Source of the DNA: Syntrophomonadaceae bacterium
GTDB taxonomy: Bacteria > Bacillota > Dethiobacteria > DTU022
Length of the DNA: 9,754 bases
Direction of reading: 5' to 3'
Assembly (NCBI GenBank): GCA_007136055.1
Contig: SLHT01000256.1
Span: 1-9,754 of the forward strand
Made by a program: the position numbers and the translations under genes. The notes beneath the pieces were generated by a model that was given only the letters and a program-made list of their open reading frames with translations, was not told the DNA's origin and searched no databases. Numbering within the stretch: the stretch's first letter is position 1; every line of letters begins with the position of its first letter. Below are positions 1 through 6,469 of the stretch, piece by piece.

Positions 1-9
1 AGCTTCTCT

Positions 10-492
10 ATGAAATGCCCTTATTGTGGGGAAATAGATACCAGGGTGCTTGATTCCCGTTCGACTCAGGATTCATCCGCTATCAGGCGCAGGCGTCAGT
101 GCATTAATTGCACCGATCGCTTTACGACCATGGAAAAAATTGAAGAAGAACCAATTGTTGTTGTAAAGCGCGATGGGCGCCGTGAACTTTTTGATCCTAA
201 TAAAATTTTAAGAGGACTTGTCCTGGCTGGCCAGAAAAGAAACATTCCCCTATCCTGCTGGGAAGATGTTGTTCAGAACCTGGAGCAGGAGCTGCGTAGC
301 AGTTATCCAAAAGAGGTAAGGGCTGATAATATTGGTGACATTGTTTTAAAAAAGCTGCGAACTATTGACGAAGTAGCTTATGTCCGTTTTGCCTCGGTTT
401 TTCGCCAGTTCCCCGATGTTGAAACATTCAAAACTGAATTGGAAGAAATGCTGCATGAAAAGAAAGTTGAGGATTCAGGAGTAAGCAGTTAG
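10..492 (+). CDS. nrdR: Transcriptional repressor NrdR (Zn-ribbon plus ATP-cone)
   Basis: NrdR is a nucleotide-sensing repressor of ribonucleotide reductase operons; the ATP-cone binds ATP or dATP and sets its oligomeric state and DNA binding. The 160-residue length is normal for the family. The N-terminal zinc ribbon is intact (C3, C6, C31, C34), followed by the family's Arg-rich RRRRQC stretch and RFTTME. The ATP-cone covers about residues 49-139, beginning VVKRDGRRELFDPNKI. The ATG lies so near the window edge that its ribosome binding site is not clearly visible. It is followed by nrdD and nrdG, its expected regulatory targets. The last codons (GVSS and stop) lie inside a 7-bp-period repeat, so the extreme C-terminus may be repeat-derived. 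Identification is very secure; regulation of the neighbouring genes is inferred from the family. Confidence 0.97.
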   Translation: MKCPYCGEIDTRVLDSRSTQDSSAIRRRRQCINCTDRFTTMEKIEEEPIVVVKRDGRRELFDPNKILRGLVLAGQKRNIPLSCWEDVVQNLEQELRSSYPKEVRADNIGDIVLKKLRTIDEVAYVRFASVFRQFPDVETFKTELEEMLHEKKVEDSGVSS

Positions 493-545
493 AATTAAGC
501 AGTCTGAAATCAGCAGTAAGAAGATAGGAGCCGGGAGCCGGAATA
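483..545 (+). repeat. Degenerate 7-bp-period tandem array
   Basis: Divided into heptamers from 483, this stretch gives nine units (aagcagt, tagaatt, aagcagt, ctgaaat, cagcagt, aagaaga, taggagc, cgggagc, cggaata). All nine have G at position 3 and A at position 5. The first part can also be read as three 14-bp units (481-494, 495-508, 509-522) sharing AGCAGT followed by GAA. The array starts inside nrdR and covers its stop codon (490-492), then fills half of the gap before nrdD. The periodicity is seen directly; origin and function are unknown. It resembles decayed intergenic minisatellites rather than an operator. Confidence 0.6.
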
Positions 546-602
546 AAACCAATCATATTCGGATTCTACCTCTGCTTCTGAGATCCGGCAGCCGAATCAA
601 AA

Positions 603-610
603 AAAGGAGG
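603..610 (+). promoter_or_regulatory. Ribosome binding site fixing the TTG start of nrdD
   Basis: AAAGGAGG is a near-perfect anti-16S match. It ends eight bases before TTG at 619, so it selects that codon over the in-frame ATG at 637, which would be 26 bases away. Confidence 0.85.
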
Positions 611-618
611 TTTTTCTT

Positions 619-2712
619 TTGAACGATGGCGCAGCAATGGCTAAAGCCGACCAGAAGGCACCTATAAACACTGCATTTATTGAAATTCGTAAACGCGACG
701 GTCGTGTTGTATCATTTGACCCCGAGAAAATCACGGACGCAATTTTTAAGGCGGCCAAAGCAGTGGGCGGCAGCGATCGCGGCATTGCTGAAAATCTTAC
801 CAGGCAGGTTGTTAAAAATCTTGAAGAAAAAGCCCAGAATGGGGTCATCCCTTCTGTTGAAGAGGTCCAGGACGAAGTAGAAGTAGCTTTGATTGAAAAC
901 GGCCATGCCCGTACCGCTAAAGCATATATTCTTTACCGGGACCGCCGCACACGTATCCGCGAAGGCAAGTCAGAACTTATGGATGTGGTGAAAGACATCC
1001 TGATCGAAACCAGCCGTGAAAACGCCAACGTCAGCAATTCTCCTTCAGCCAAGATGCTGCAGATTGCCACTGCTGCCAGCAAGCAGTACTATTTGAGCAA
1101 TCTGCTTCCTGAAGAGTATGCCCGTGCCCATGATCAAGGGAGCATGCATATCCACGATCTCGATTACTACAGCAAAACCTTAAACTGTCTGCAAATTGAC
1201 CTTTCACGTATGTTGAATGAGGGTTTTAATACCGGTTACGGTTACATCAGGCCGCCGAAAAGAATCGCTTCGGCGGCTGCCCAGGCGGCAATTATTCTGC
1301 AGAGCAACCAGAATGACATGTTTGGCGGGCAGAGCTTCCCCCATTTTGACCGCAGCATGGGTGAAGTGATCAGGGGTCTAAAAAAGATGCCCGAATATGA
1401 AGAAATATACCAGGCCATGGAAGGCCTGATTTATAACCTTAATACCATGCACAGCAGGGCCGGAGCCCAGGTGCCGTTCAGCTCTCTCAATTTTGGCACA
1501 GACACCACTGAAGAAGGGCGGATGGTAACCCGGGCAGTTCTTCAAGCCTTCCGGCGCGGGCTGGGCCGAGGGGAAAGCCCGATTTTCCCCAACGTGGTTT
1601 TTAGAATCAAGGAAGGGGTTAACTTCAACCCGGAAGATCCCAACTACGATCTTTTCAAACTGGCCATTGAAGTGGCCGCCCGCAGGATGAACCCCACCTT
1701 CAGTTTTATGGATACCACATTTAACAGTGCGTATGGTGATGAAGTATCTTACATGGGCTGCCGGACCCGCGTCATTGCCAACCGGCACGGCCCTGAAGTT
1801 TCGGCAGGTCGGGGCAATATTGCTCCGGTAACTTTAAACCTGCCCCGCATAGCCCTCGAATGTCGCGGTCAGCAGGATATCTTCTTCGTGCAGCTTGATC
1901 GCCTGCTGCGTACCGCGGCGCGCCAGCTGCTGCACCGCTTTGAAGTCTTATCCAGGCTGCGGGCCCGGGATCTGCCTTTTCTAATGGGCCAAAAGCTATA
2001 TCTTGATTCGGACAAATTAACACCCGAAGATTCCATTCGGGAAGTCATTAAACACGGTACCCTGGCAATCGGATTTATAGGCTTGGCTGAAACACTTCAT
2101 GTCCTGATCGGGAAGCATCACGGTGAAGATGCCGAAGCTCTTGAACTGGGTATAAAAATAGTCGAACATATAAGGCGGAGAGTAGATAGCTACGCAGAAG
2201 AATACGACCTCAATTTTGCCCTCGTTGCTACTCCGGCCGAAGGTTTGGCTGGCCGCTTTGTGGCCATGGATCAAAAGCGCTACGGTACCATTCCGGGGGT
2301 TACCGATAAGGATTACTACAGTAATTCTTATCATATTCCCGTTTATTACACGATGTCAATGTTTGATAAAATTGCTGCTGAAGGGCGTTTCCACAAACTT
2401 TGCAACGCAGGGCACATCAGCTATACCGAGTTGGAAGCGCCGCCCATTCACAATCTTGAAGCGGTTGAGCGAATAATCCGCAGCATGGCTGCCGCAGACG
2501 TCGGTTACGGCGGTATCAATTATCCGATCGATGAATGCCGCAATTGTTCTTACAGCGGGGTTTTCAGCCAGAGCTGTCCCGAGTGTGAAAGTTCCGATAT
2601 CCGGCGCATTCGCCGTATTACCGGCTACCTGTCTACCGATGAACGCTTCAACGAGGCCAAGTATAAGGAGCTTACCGACAGGCGTGTGCATTTTGAGTCC
2701 GGTGATAAATAA
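619..2712 (+). CDS. nrdD: Anaerobic (class III) ribonucleoside-triphosphate reductase, glycyl radical enzyme
   Basis: NrdD reduces ribonucleoside triphosphates to deoxyribonucleotides in the anoxic cytoplasm, using a glycyl radical installed by NrdG. The 697 residues are full length. One ATP-cone (about residues 20-110, starting IEIRKRDGRVVSFDP) gives allosteric activity control. The catalytic barrel follows, with C190 in the NCLQID segment and C381 in MGCRTRV as the likely active-site cysteines, then GRGNIAPVTLNLPRIAL. The C-terminus has a four-cysteine zinc site (C640, C643, C653, C656) and the glycyl radical motif RITGYLS with G669. The TTG start is chosen because of the strong ribosome binding site at 603-610. 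The last base of the stop codon is the first base of the nrdG start, indicating translational coupling. No key residue is missing. The enzyme is destroyed by oxygen, which fits an anaerobe. Confidence 0.97.
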   Translation: MNDGAAMAKADQKAPINTAFIEIRKRDGRVVSFDPEKITDAIFKAAKAVGGSDRGIAENLTRQVVKNLEEKAQNGVIPSVEEVQDEVEVALIENGHARTAKAYILYRDRRTRIREGKSELMDVVKDILIETSRENANVSNSPSAKMLQIATAASKQYYLSNLLPEEYARAHDQGSMHIHDLDYYSKTLNCLQIDLSRMLNEGFNTGYGYIRPPKRIASAAAQAAIILQSNQNDMFGGQSFPHFDRSMGEVIRGLKKMPEYEEIYQAMEGLIYNLNTMHSRAGAQVPFSSLNFGTDTTEEGRMVTRAVLQAFRRGLGRGESPIFPNVVFRIKEGVNFNPEDPNYDLFKLAIEVAARRMNPTFSFMDTTFNSAYGDEVSYMGCRTRVIANRHGPEVSAGRGNIAPVTLNLPRIALECRGQQDIFFVQLDRLLRTAARQLLHRFEVLSRLRARDLPFLMGQKLYLDSDKLTPEDSIREVIKHGTLAIGFIGLAETLHVLIGKHHGEDAEALELGIKIVEHIRRRVDSYAEEYDLNFALVATPAEGLAGRFVAMDQKRYGTIPGVTDKDYYSNSYHIPVYYTMSMFDKIAAEGRFHKLCNAGHISYTELEAPPIHNLEAVERIIRSMAAADVGYGGINYPIDECRNCSYSGVFSQSCPECESSDIRRIRRITGYLSTDERFNEAKYKELTDRRVHFESGDK

Positions 2713-3236
2713 TGAGAATGAAGATCGCAGGGATCAAAACAGACAGTATCGTAGATGGTCCGGGTGTGCGTTTATCGATATACGTACAGGGCTGTTCACA
2801 CCGTTGTATCGGCTGCCATAACCCTGAAACTCACGATCCCATGGGTGGTAGTGACATAAGCATCGAACAGCTGCTGGCAATTATTGCCGGCAGCAGCAGT
2901 ATTGACGGAGTGACCCTGTCCGGCGGCGAGCCTTTTGAACAGGCAGCAGCTGTTGCAGCCCTGGCTGAGGCAATAAAGCGGTGGGGTTTTGACCTGGTCC
3001 TCTTCAGCGGCTATACCTTCGAACAACTGCTGACAAAAAGTATGGCTGATTCAAATACCTGTTCCTTGCTCCATTCAGGATCTATATTAGTAGACGGACC
3101 GTTTATTATGGCCGAACAGGACTACAACCTGCCTTATCGCGGTTCCCGCAACCAGCGTCTGATTGACCTGCCCCGCTCACTTAAAAGTGGCAGTGCCGTA
3201 AAGTGGTCTGCCCGGTGGAGCTGCACAGTTGGTTGA
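2712..3236 (+). CDS. nrdG: Anaerobic ribonucleotide reductase activating protein (radical SAM)
   Basis: NrdG is the [4Fe-4S] radical-SAM activase that uses S-adenosylmethionine to generate the glycyl radical on NrdD. The 174-residue protein has the CX3CX2C cluster motif as CSHRCIGC (C28, C32, C35), preceded by IVDGPGVRLSIYVQGC. The SAM-binding SGGEPFEQ segment is at about residues 69-76, and YRGSRNQRLIDLP near the C-terminus is typical of the family. The ATG overlaps the nrdD stop in TAATG, with no clear ribosome binding site of its own, so expression probably depends on coupling to nrdD. ATG at 2718 (M3) is a possible alternative start. The last ten or so residues (from about WSARW) are not conserved in my recollection of the family, but the end position is normal. 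It forms a two-gene unit with nrdD. Confidence 0.95.
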   Translation: MRMKIAGIKTDSIVDGPGVRLSIYVQGCSHRCIGCHNPETHDPMGGSDISIEQLLAIIAGSSSIDGVTLSGGEPFEQAAAVAALAEAIKRWGFDLVLFSGYTFEQLLTKSMADSNTCSLLHSGSILVDGPFIMAEQDYNLPYRGSRNQRLIDLPRSLKSGSAVKWSARWSCTVG

Positions 3237-3247
3237 TGGCGGGTTAG

Positions 3248-3340
3248 TTAAAGACTACTTTTGAAAGGGAGATATATTTCAAACTCTACCGCAAAGATAA
3301 AACAGCTTATCTCCAGTCGCCCCTGCTGACCGCAAGCGGT
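3248..3340 (+). other. Upstream in-frame coding extension of pgeF without a canonical start codon
   Basis: The pgeF frame stays open upstream of TTG 3341, back to a TAG at 3245-3247. The translated stretch from 3278 reads FKLYRKDKTAYLQSPLL and then leads into LVDHAFSTRLGG, which looks like a normal N-terminal strand of YfiH-family proteins. There is no ATG, GTG or TTG in this frame between 3248 and 3340. A ribosome binding site (AAAGGGAG, 3264-3271) ends six bases before codon TTC at 3278-3280, exactly where a start is expected. A single change from TTG to TTC at 3280, real or a sequencing/assembly error, would explain this. Less likely alternatives are ATA at 3272 (no spacing) or CTG at 3323/3326 (no ribosome binding site). 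Confidence 0.6.
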
Positions 3341-4108
3341 TTGGTTGATCATGCTTTTTCCACACGCCTCGGCGGTTGCAGCAAAGGTGCATTTTCTTCA
3401 CTGAATACTGCGTACCACGTTGGCGACAGTGAAGAAAATGTGATCGAAAACAGGCGCCTCTTCTTGCGTTATTTTAATTATGATTATCGTGATGTCGTTT
3501 CATCTGTACAGGTACATGGAACTGAGCTGGTTGTTGTGGGCCAGGGTAACCGCGGCGAAGGGGCTCTGCCTGGCAGTGCCCGTCAAAAATGCGATGCCCT
3601 GATCACGACAGAAAAAGGATTGCCGCTGACCGCTTATTCTGCCGATTGCATGTTGATTTACTTTGTTTCAAAGCAAACACCCCTGGCAGCGCTGGCACAT
3701 GCCGGTTGGCGCGGAACCCTGGGTAATATCGGGGCTAAACTAATCTGTTACCTGCGGGATTATTACGGAGCAGAGCCTGAACAACTTTTGGTTGCTTTAA
3801 GCCCTGCAATCTGCAGAAACTGCTACAGGGTAGACAAAAAAACGGCTGCCCTCTTTAATTCAGCAGGTTGGTATAGCTATGCTTACCTGGAGCCCGCTGC
3901 AGATGACAGTTTCAAGCTTGACCTGGCAGCAGTAAATAAAGAGCAGCTTATTATTAATGGCATAAAAAAAGAAAACCTCAGTTTTAGCAGCTTATGCACA
4001 TCCTGCAACCGGGAACTATTTTACTCTTACCGCCGGGATCGAGGTATTACAGGCAGGATGATTGGTTTTTTAGCGTTAAGTAATCAACCAGGGGGCCGTT
4101 TAAATTGA
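3341..4108 (+). CDS. pgeF: Peptidoglycan editing factor PgeF / YfiH (YlmD), LACC1-like multicopper-oxidase-fold protein
   Basis: PgeF (YfiH, YlmD in Bacillus; once called polyphenol oxidase) is a cytoplasmic protein. In E. coli it prevents misincorporation of serine into peptidoglycan stem peptides, and family members also have purine nucleoside phosphorylase/deaminase activities. Numbering from TTG 3341, the conserved metal/catalytic triad is visible: H59 in QVHGTE, C103 in YSADCML and H120 in AHAGWRGT, plus the C-terminal CTSCN and YRRDRGITGRM segments. TTG 3341 is the first canonical start, but it lacks a ribosome binding site and would remove the first beta strand; homology extends back to about 3278, so the true protein is probably about 276 residues. 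The stop overlaps the next gene's start by three bases. Family identity is secure; the start is not. Confidence 0.9.
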   Translation: MVDHAFSTRLGGCSKGAFSSLNTAYHVGDSEENVIENRRLFLRYFNYDYRDVVSSVQVHGTELVVVGQGNRGEGALPGSARQKCDALITTEKGLPLTAYSADCMLIYFVSKQTPLAALAHAGWRGTLGNIGAKLICYLRDYYGAEPEQLLVALSPAICRNCYRVDKKTAALFNSAGWYSYAYLEPAADDSFKLDLAAVNKEQLIINGIKKENLSFSSLCTSCNRELFYSYRRDRGITGRMIGFLALSNQPGGRLN

Positions 4109-5331
4109 AGAAGAAAAACCAGAAAGGCAATAAACAGCGATTAAAAGTATTGCCCGGTGAAGGCAGACGTTTTAGTTTGCATAGTTTTAAACAGGCGTTG
4201 GTTTTTTATGTTTTGCTGCTTGCAGCCCTGGTTATTATTTTTCAGGTTGGTTATCACTGGATGGGCGATCATTTTTTAGCCTGGAGGCTGCAGGTAGTCG
4301 AAGCTGAACAAGGTGTCATGCAGCAGCAAACTGCGGTAACGGGAACCATTACTCGCAGTGAGCAAGTGATAAAAACTCCTTCTGACGGGATTGTTTTAAG
4401 CCTTGCTGTTGCAGGAGAAAGAGTCGCAGCGGGAAATGAGGTAGCGACAATTGGTGTTCTCTCTGCCGGTGATCTTGAAGCGCTGCGCGGTTCGGAAGAG
4501 CATGAGCCGGACGAGGACTTGCTGGAGAAGGTTCTCGACTACTGGCAGGAAATATTTCCTGCCTTGCATGAAAATGAAGAAGAAGCGTCAGAAGAAAAAG
4601 CTGTGGATGAAGAAACCATGGAAACAGAAACAGCAGAAGAAGAAAGTGAAAATGGATTACAGATTGAAGAGCAGATTGAACTTCATGATAAAAAAGTTTT
4701 TGAAGAATTAATAGTTATTTATAATGAGCAGGCAGGTTTTGTGTCCCATTATTTTGACGGGCTGGAGAGACACGAAGAACCGCTCTATTTATTCGGGGAA
4801 AATATCGAAGAATATGGCCACGAAGGGTTTTTCATTGTCGAAGGCGACCTGGTGAAAGCCGGGGATCCGATTATTAAAATCGTTGATAACTGGTTTTGGC
4901 ACTTTAGCGTTGTCCTTGGTTTGCATCCCGGAAGGATTATAGCCAGCCAGGAAATAATTGATATTGAATTTAGTTTTGCTCCGCACCAACCTGTGTCTGC
5001 CAGGCGTTATTCTTATGAGATTGATGAAGAAGAAAAGGAAGTACGGATTGTTTACATTCTTGAAAAACAGCTGCCGGGGTTTGATCAAATACGCCGGGCT
5101 GAAGCATCTTTACTCTATCGCCGCCGGCAGGGTATAATAGTTCCTGCAGAAGCTATTTTTGAGAAAAACAATGGCCGGGGGGTGTACCTGAACCGCGACG
5201 GAAGGGTTATATTTCAACCGGTTACCATTATAGAGCGGCAGGAAGAAAAAGTAATGGTTGAAGGCCTGGCACCGTACAGCCTGGTAATCTCTCGCCCCGA
5301 GCTGGTTGAAGAGGGACAGCGTTTGAACTAA
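4105..5331 (+). CDS. HlyD-like membrane-anchored protein with acidic insert
   Basis: This 408-residue protein has a basic N-terminus (MKKKNQKGNKQR), one membrane segment at about residues 31-50 and a large extracytoplasmic part. Residues 85-118 (TPSDGIVLSLAVAGERVAAG) look like the first half of a lipoyl/barrel-sandwich hybrid domain. The second half appears at about 207-262 (QAGFVSHYFDG, then VEGDLVKAGDPIIKI). Between them, where HlyD/RND adaptors have a coiled-coil hairpin, is a very acidic stretch (about 122-195). A beta-rich C-terminal part follows (about 264-408). TTG 4105 overlaps the pgeF stop and has AGGGGG nine bases upstream. No ABC transporter or outer-membrane partner lies nearby, so an efflux-adaptor role is doubtful; HlyD-like genes recur at this position in clostridial ylm clusters (recalled, not checked). 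Function unknown, possibly envelope- or division-related. Confidence 0.8.
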   Translation: MKKKNQKGNKQRLKVLPGEGRRFSLHSFKQALVFYVLLLAALVIIFQVGYHWMGDHFLAWRLQVVEAEQGVMQQQTAVTGTITRSEQVIKTPSDGIVLSLAVAGERVAAGNEVATIGVLSAGDLEALRGSEEHEPDEDLLEKVLDYWQEIFPALHENEEEASEEKAVDEETMETETAEEESENGLQIEEQIELHDKKVFEELIVIYNEQAGFVSHYFDGLERHEEPLYLFGENIEEYGHEGFFIVEGDLVKAGDPIIKIVDNWFWHFSVVLGLHPGRIIASQEIIDIEFSFAPHQPVSARRYSYEIDEEEKEVRIVYILEKQLPGFDQIRRAEASLLYRRRQGIIVPAEAIFEKNNGRGVYLNRDGRVIFQPVTIIERQEEKVMVEGLAPYSLVISRPELVEEGQRLN

Positions 5332-5375
5332 GTTTAAGAGGCAGTTGGATGCCTGGTCAGAAAGGAAGAAAATAT

Positions 5376-6038
5376 TTGCTGGAGCATAACTACAGAGATC
5401 TGCTTAAAAATATTAATGATGCTGCCGGCCGTTCCGGTCGGAGTCCTGATTCAGTAAGACTAATTGCCGTAACTAAGACTGTCGGTGTTGAAGAAGTTCA
5501 AAGAGCAGCAGGTTTAGGTATAACTGACTTTGGTGAAAACAGGGTTCAGGAAGCCGCACCGAAAGTAAAGCAGATGCCGGAACTCAGGTGGCATTTTATC
5601 GGCCACTTGCAGTCAAATAAGGTAAAGGACGTTTTGCCTTACTATTCTTTAATCCATTCGTTGGATCGCCCTTCCCTGCTTAAGGCGCTGCAGCAGTGTG
5701 CTGAAAGATACAACCGGATAGTTGAAGTGCTTGTTCAGGTTAATACTTCAGGAGAAGAAAGCAAGTTTGGCCTGGCACCCGAAAAATTAACCCGTTTCCT
5801 GGAAGAGGTCAGCGCCTGTAACCGTATAAGAGTAAGGGGTTTGATGACGATGGCGCCTTTTGTTGATAACCCCGAGGAAACGCGCCCCTGTTTCAATGTT
5901 CTGCGCCGCTTGCGTGATGAAAACGCGGCAGCAGGTTGGGAGCTGCCCGAACTTTCAATGGGCATGACCAACGATTACACGGTAGCCATAGAAGAAGCAG
6001 CAACCATGATCCGTATCGGCAGCGCGCTTTTTAATTGA
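5376..6038 (+). CDS. yggS: YggS-family pyridoxal phosphate homeostasis protein (YlmE)
   Basis: YggS/YlmE/PLPBP proteins are single-domain, fold-type III PLP-binding proteins without known enzymatic activity; they maintain PLP and amino-acid balance. The PLP lysine lies in IAVTKTV (residue 34 with this start; E. coli K36). FGENRVQE, WHFIGHLQSNK and the C-terminal ELSMGMTNDYTVAIEEAATMIRIGSALF (phosphate-binding region) are all present, although the usual MSxD is MTND. I prefer TTG 5376, which has AAAGGA at 5361-5366 and gives the family's normal N-terminus of about 24 residues before SP. ATG 5349, with AAGAGG at 5336-5341, would add nine residues and cannot be excluded. It follows the HlyD-like gene closely and is probably cotranscribed. 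The neighbour normally expected downstream, sepF, is absent. Confidence 0.95.
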   Translation: MLEHNYRDLLKNINDAAGRSGRSPDSVRLIAVTKTVGVEEVQRAAGLGITDFGENRVQEAAPKVKQMPELRWHFIGHLQSNKVKDVLPYYSLIHSLDRPSLLKALQQCAERYNRIVEVLVQVNTSGEESKFGLAPEKLTRFLEEVSACNRIRVRGLMTMAPFVDNPEETRPCFNVLRRLRDENAAAGWELPELSMGMTNDYTVAIEEAATMIRIGSALFN

Positions 6039-6155
6039 AAGACATTAACGGTTTATCCGAATAATTAATAATAAAGGCCCGCAGCATCCGGTTATCTGGA
6101 TACGACAGGAAAACTAAGCACAGAAAGGTAAGCAGGTGCTAAATCAGTAAAGTAG
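6039..6155 (+). other. Non-coding gap at the usual sepF position
   Basis: This 117-base gap between yggS and yggT has no plausible coding frame and no recognisable SepF fragment. It contains a small hairpin (atccgg 6086-6091, loop ttat, ctggat 6096-6101, one G-T pair). No T-run follows, so this is not a convincing intrinsic terminator. An AT-rich stretch (6061-6075) has no matching -35 element. TAAGCA occurs twice, 14 bases apart (6115 and 6129), recalling the nrdR-nrdD repeat. Confidence 0.55.
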
Positions 6156-6455
6156 GTGGACAATATTGAGTTTTTAGCAGAAATTGTGTTGAGTTTCTTG
6201 CAAATCTATTACTACATTATCTTTGGAAGAATAATTATGTCCTGGTTTATGATGGGCGGCGGTGGCGGTAACCCTGCCCTTATTACCATATACCAGTTTC
6301 TTTATAGCGTAACTGAACCGCTGCTGGTGCCCCTGCGTTCAGTGCTCCCTTCGATCAAGATGGGTATGGGTTACCTTGATTTGTCTCCGATCGTTTTATT
6401 GATCCTGGTCAGCATAGTGCGCCAGATCATTTACCGCTATGTATTTATAATCTAA
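6156..6455 (+). CDS. yggT: YggT family membrane protein (YlmG)
   Basis: YggT/YlmG proteins are small integral membrane proteins encoded in division clusters of bacteria and in chloroplast lineages, implicated in envelope/division or nucleoid organisation, with no biochemical activity established. The 99 residues contain two hydrophobic segments (about 5-31 and 71-96) flanking the conserved core: GRIIMSWFM, then YQFLYSVTEPLLVPLRSVLP, then YLDLSPIVLLILVSIVRQII. A glycine run (GGGGG) lies between the first helix and the core. GTG 6156 is the first reasonable start but lacks a well-spaced ribosome binding site; the G-rich stretch at 6154-6160 overlaps it. ATT at 6164 or GTG at 6186 are weaker alternatives. 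It lies 14 bases before ylmH and is surely cotranscribed with it. Confidence 0.92.
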   Translation: MDNIEFLAEIVLSFLQIYYYIIFGRIIMSWFMMGGGGGNPALITIYQFLYSVTEPLLVPLRSVLPSIKMGMGYLDLSPIVLLILVSIVRQIIYRYVFII

Positions 6456-6469
6456 AAGGAGCGTGAGAT

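Noticed and set aside
481..545. CRISPR-like array
   Set aside because: The units are 7 or 14 bases, contiguous and without spacers, and no cas genes are present.
493..602. NrdR box or promoter in the nrdR-nrdD spacer
   Set aside because: No palindrome resembling the AT-rich NrdR box consensus and no convincing -35/-10 pair could be found; the short inverted repeat attcgg (558-563) / ccgaat (592-597) is too weak to interpret.
1378..2334. Long open frames on the minus strand opposite nrdD
   Set aside because: They are antisense shadows of a well-conserved enzyme, overlap each other and lack ribosome binding sites and recognisable domains.
3180..3264. Possible frameshift near the end of nrdG, because another frame runs on to a TGA at 3262-3264 just before the pgeF ribosome binding site
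   Set aside because: The annotated frame ends at the usual family length after SGSAVKW, and the alternative tail (GGAAQLVDGG) shows no recognisable NrdG conservation.
4451..4711. Lysine-rich overlapping frame inside the HlyD-like gene
   Set aside because: Its composition is the out-of-frame reading of GA-rich codons of the acidic insert; no start signals or family features.
6086..6101. Hairpin after yggS as an intrinsic terminator
   Set aside because: The stem is only six pairs with one G-T pair, and it is followed by acgacagg rather than a T-run.
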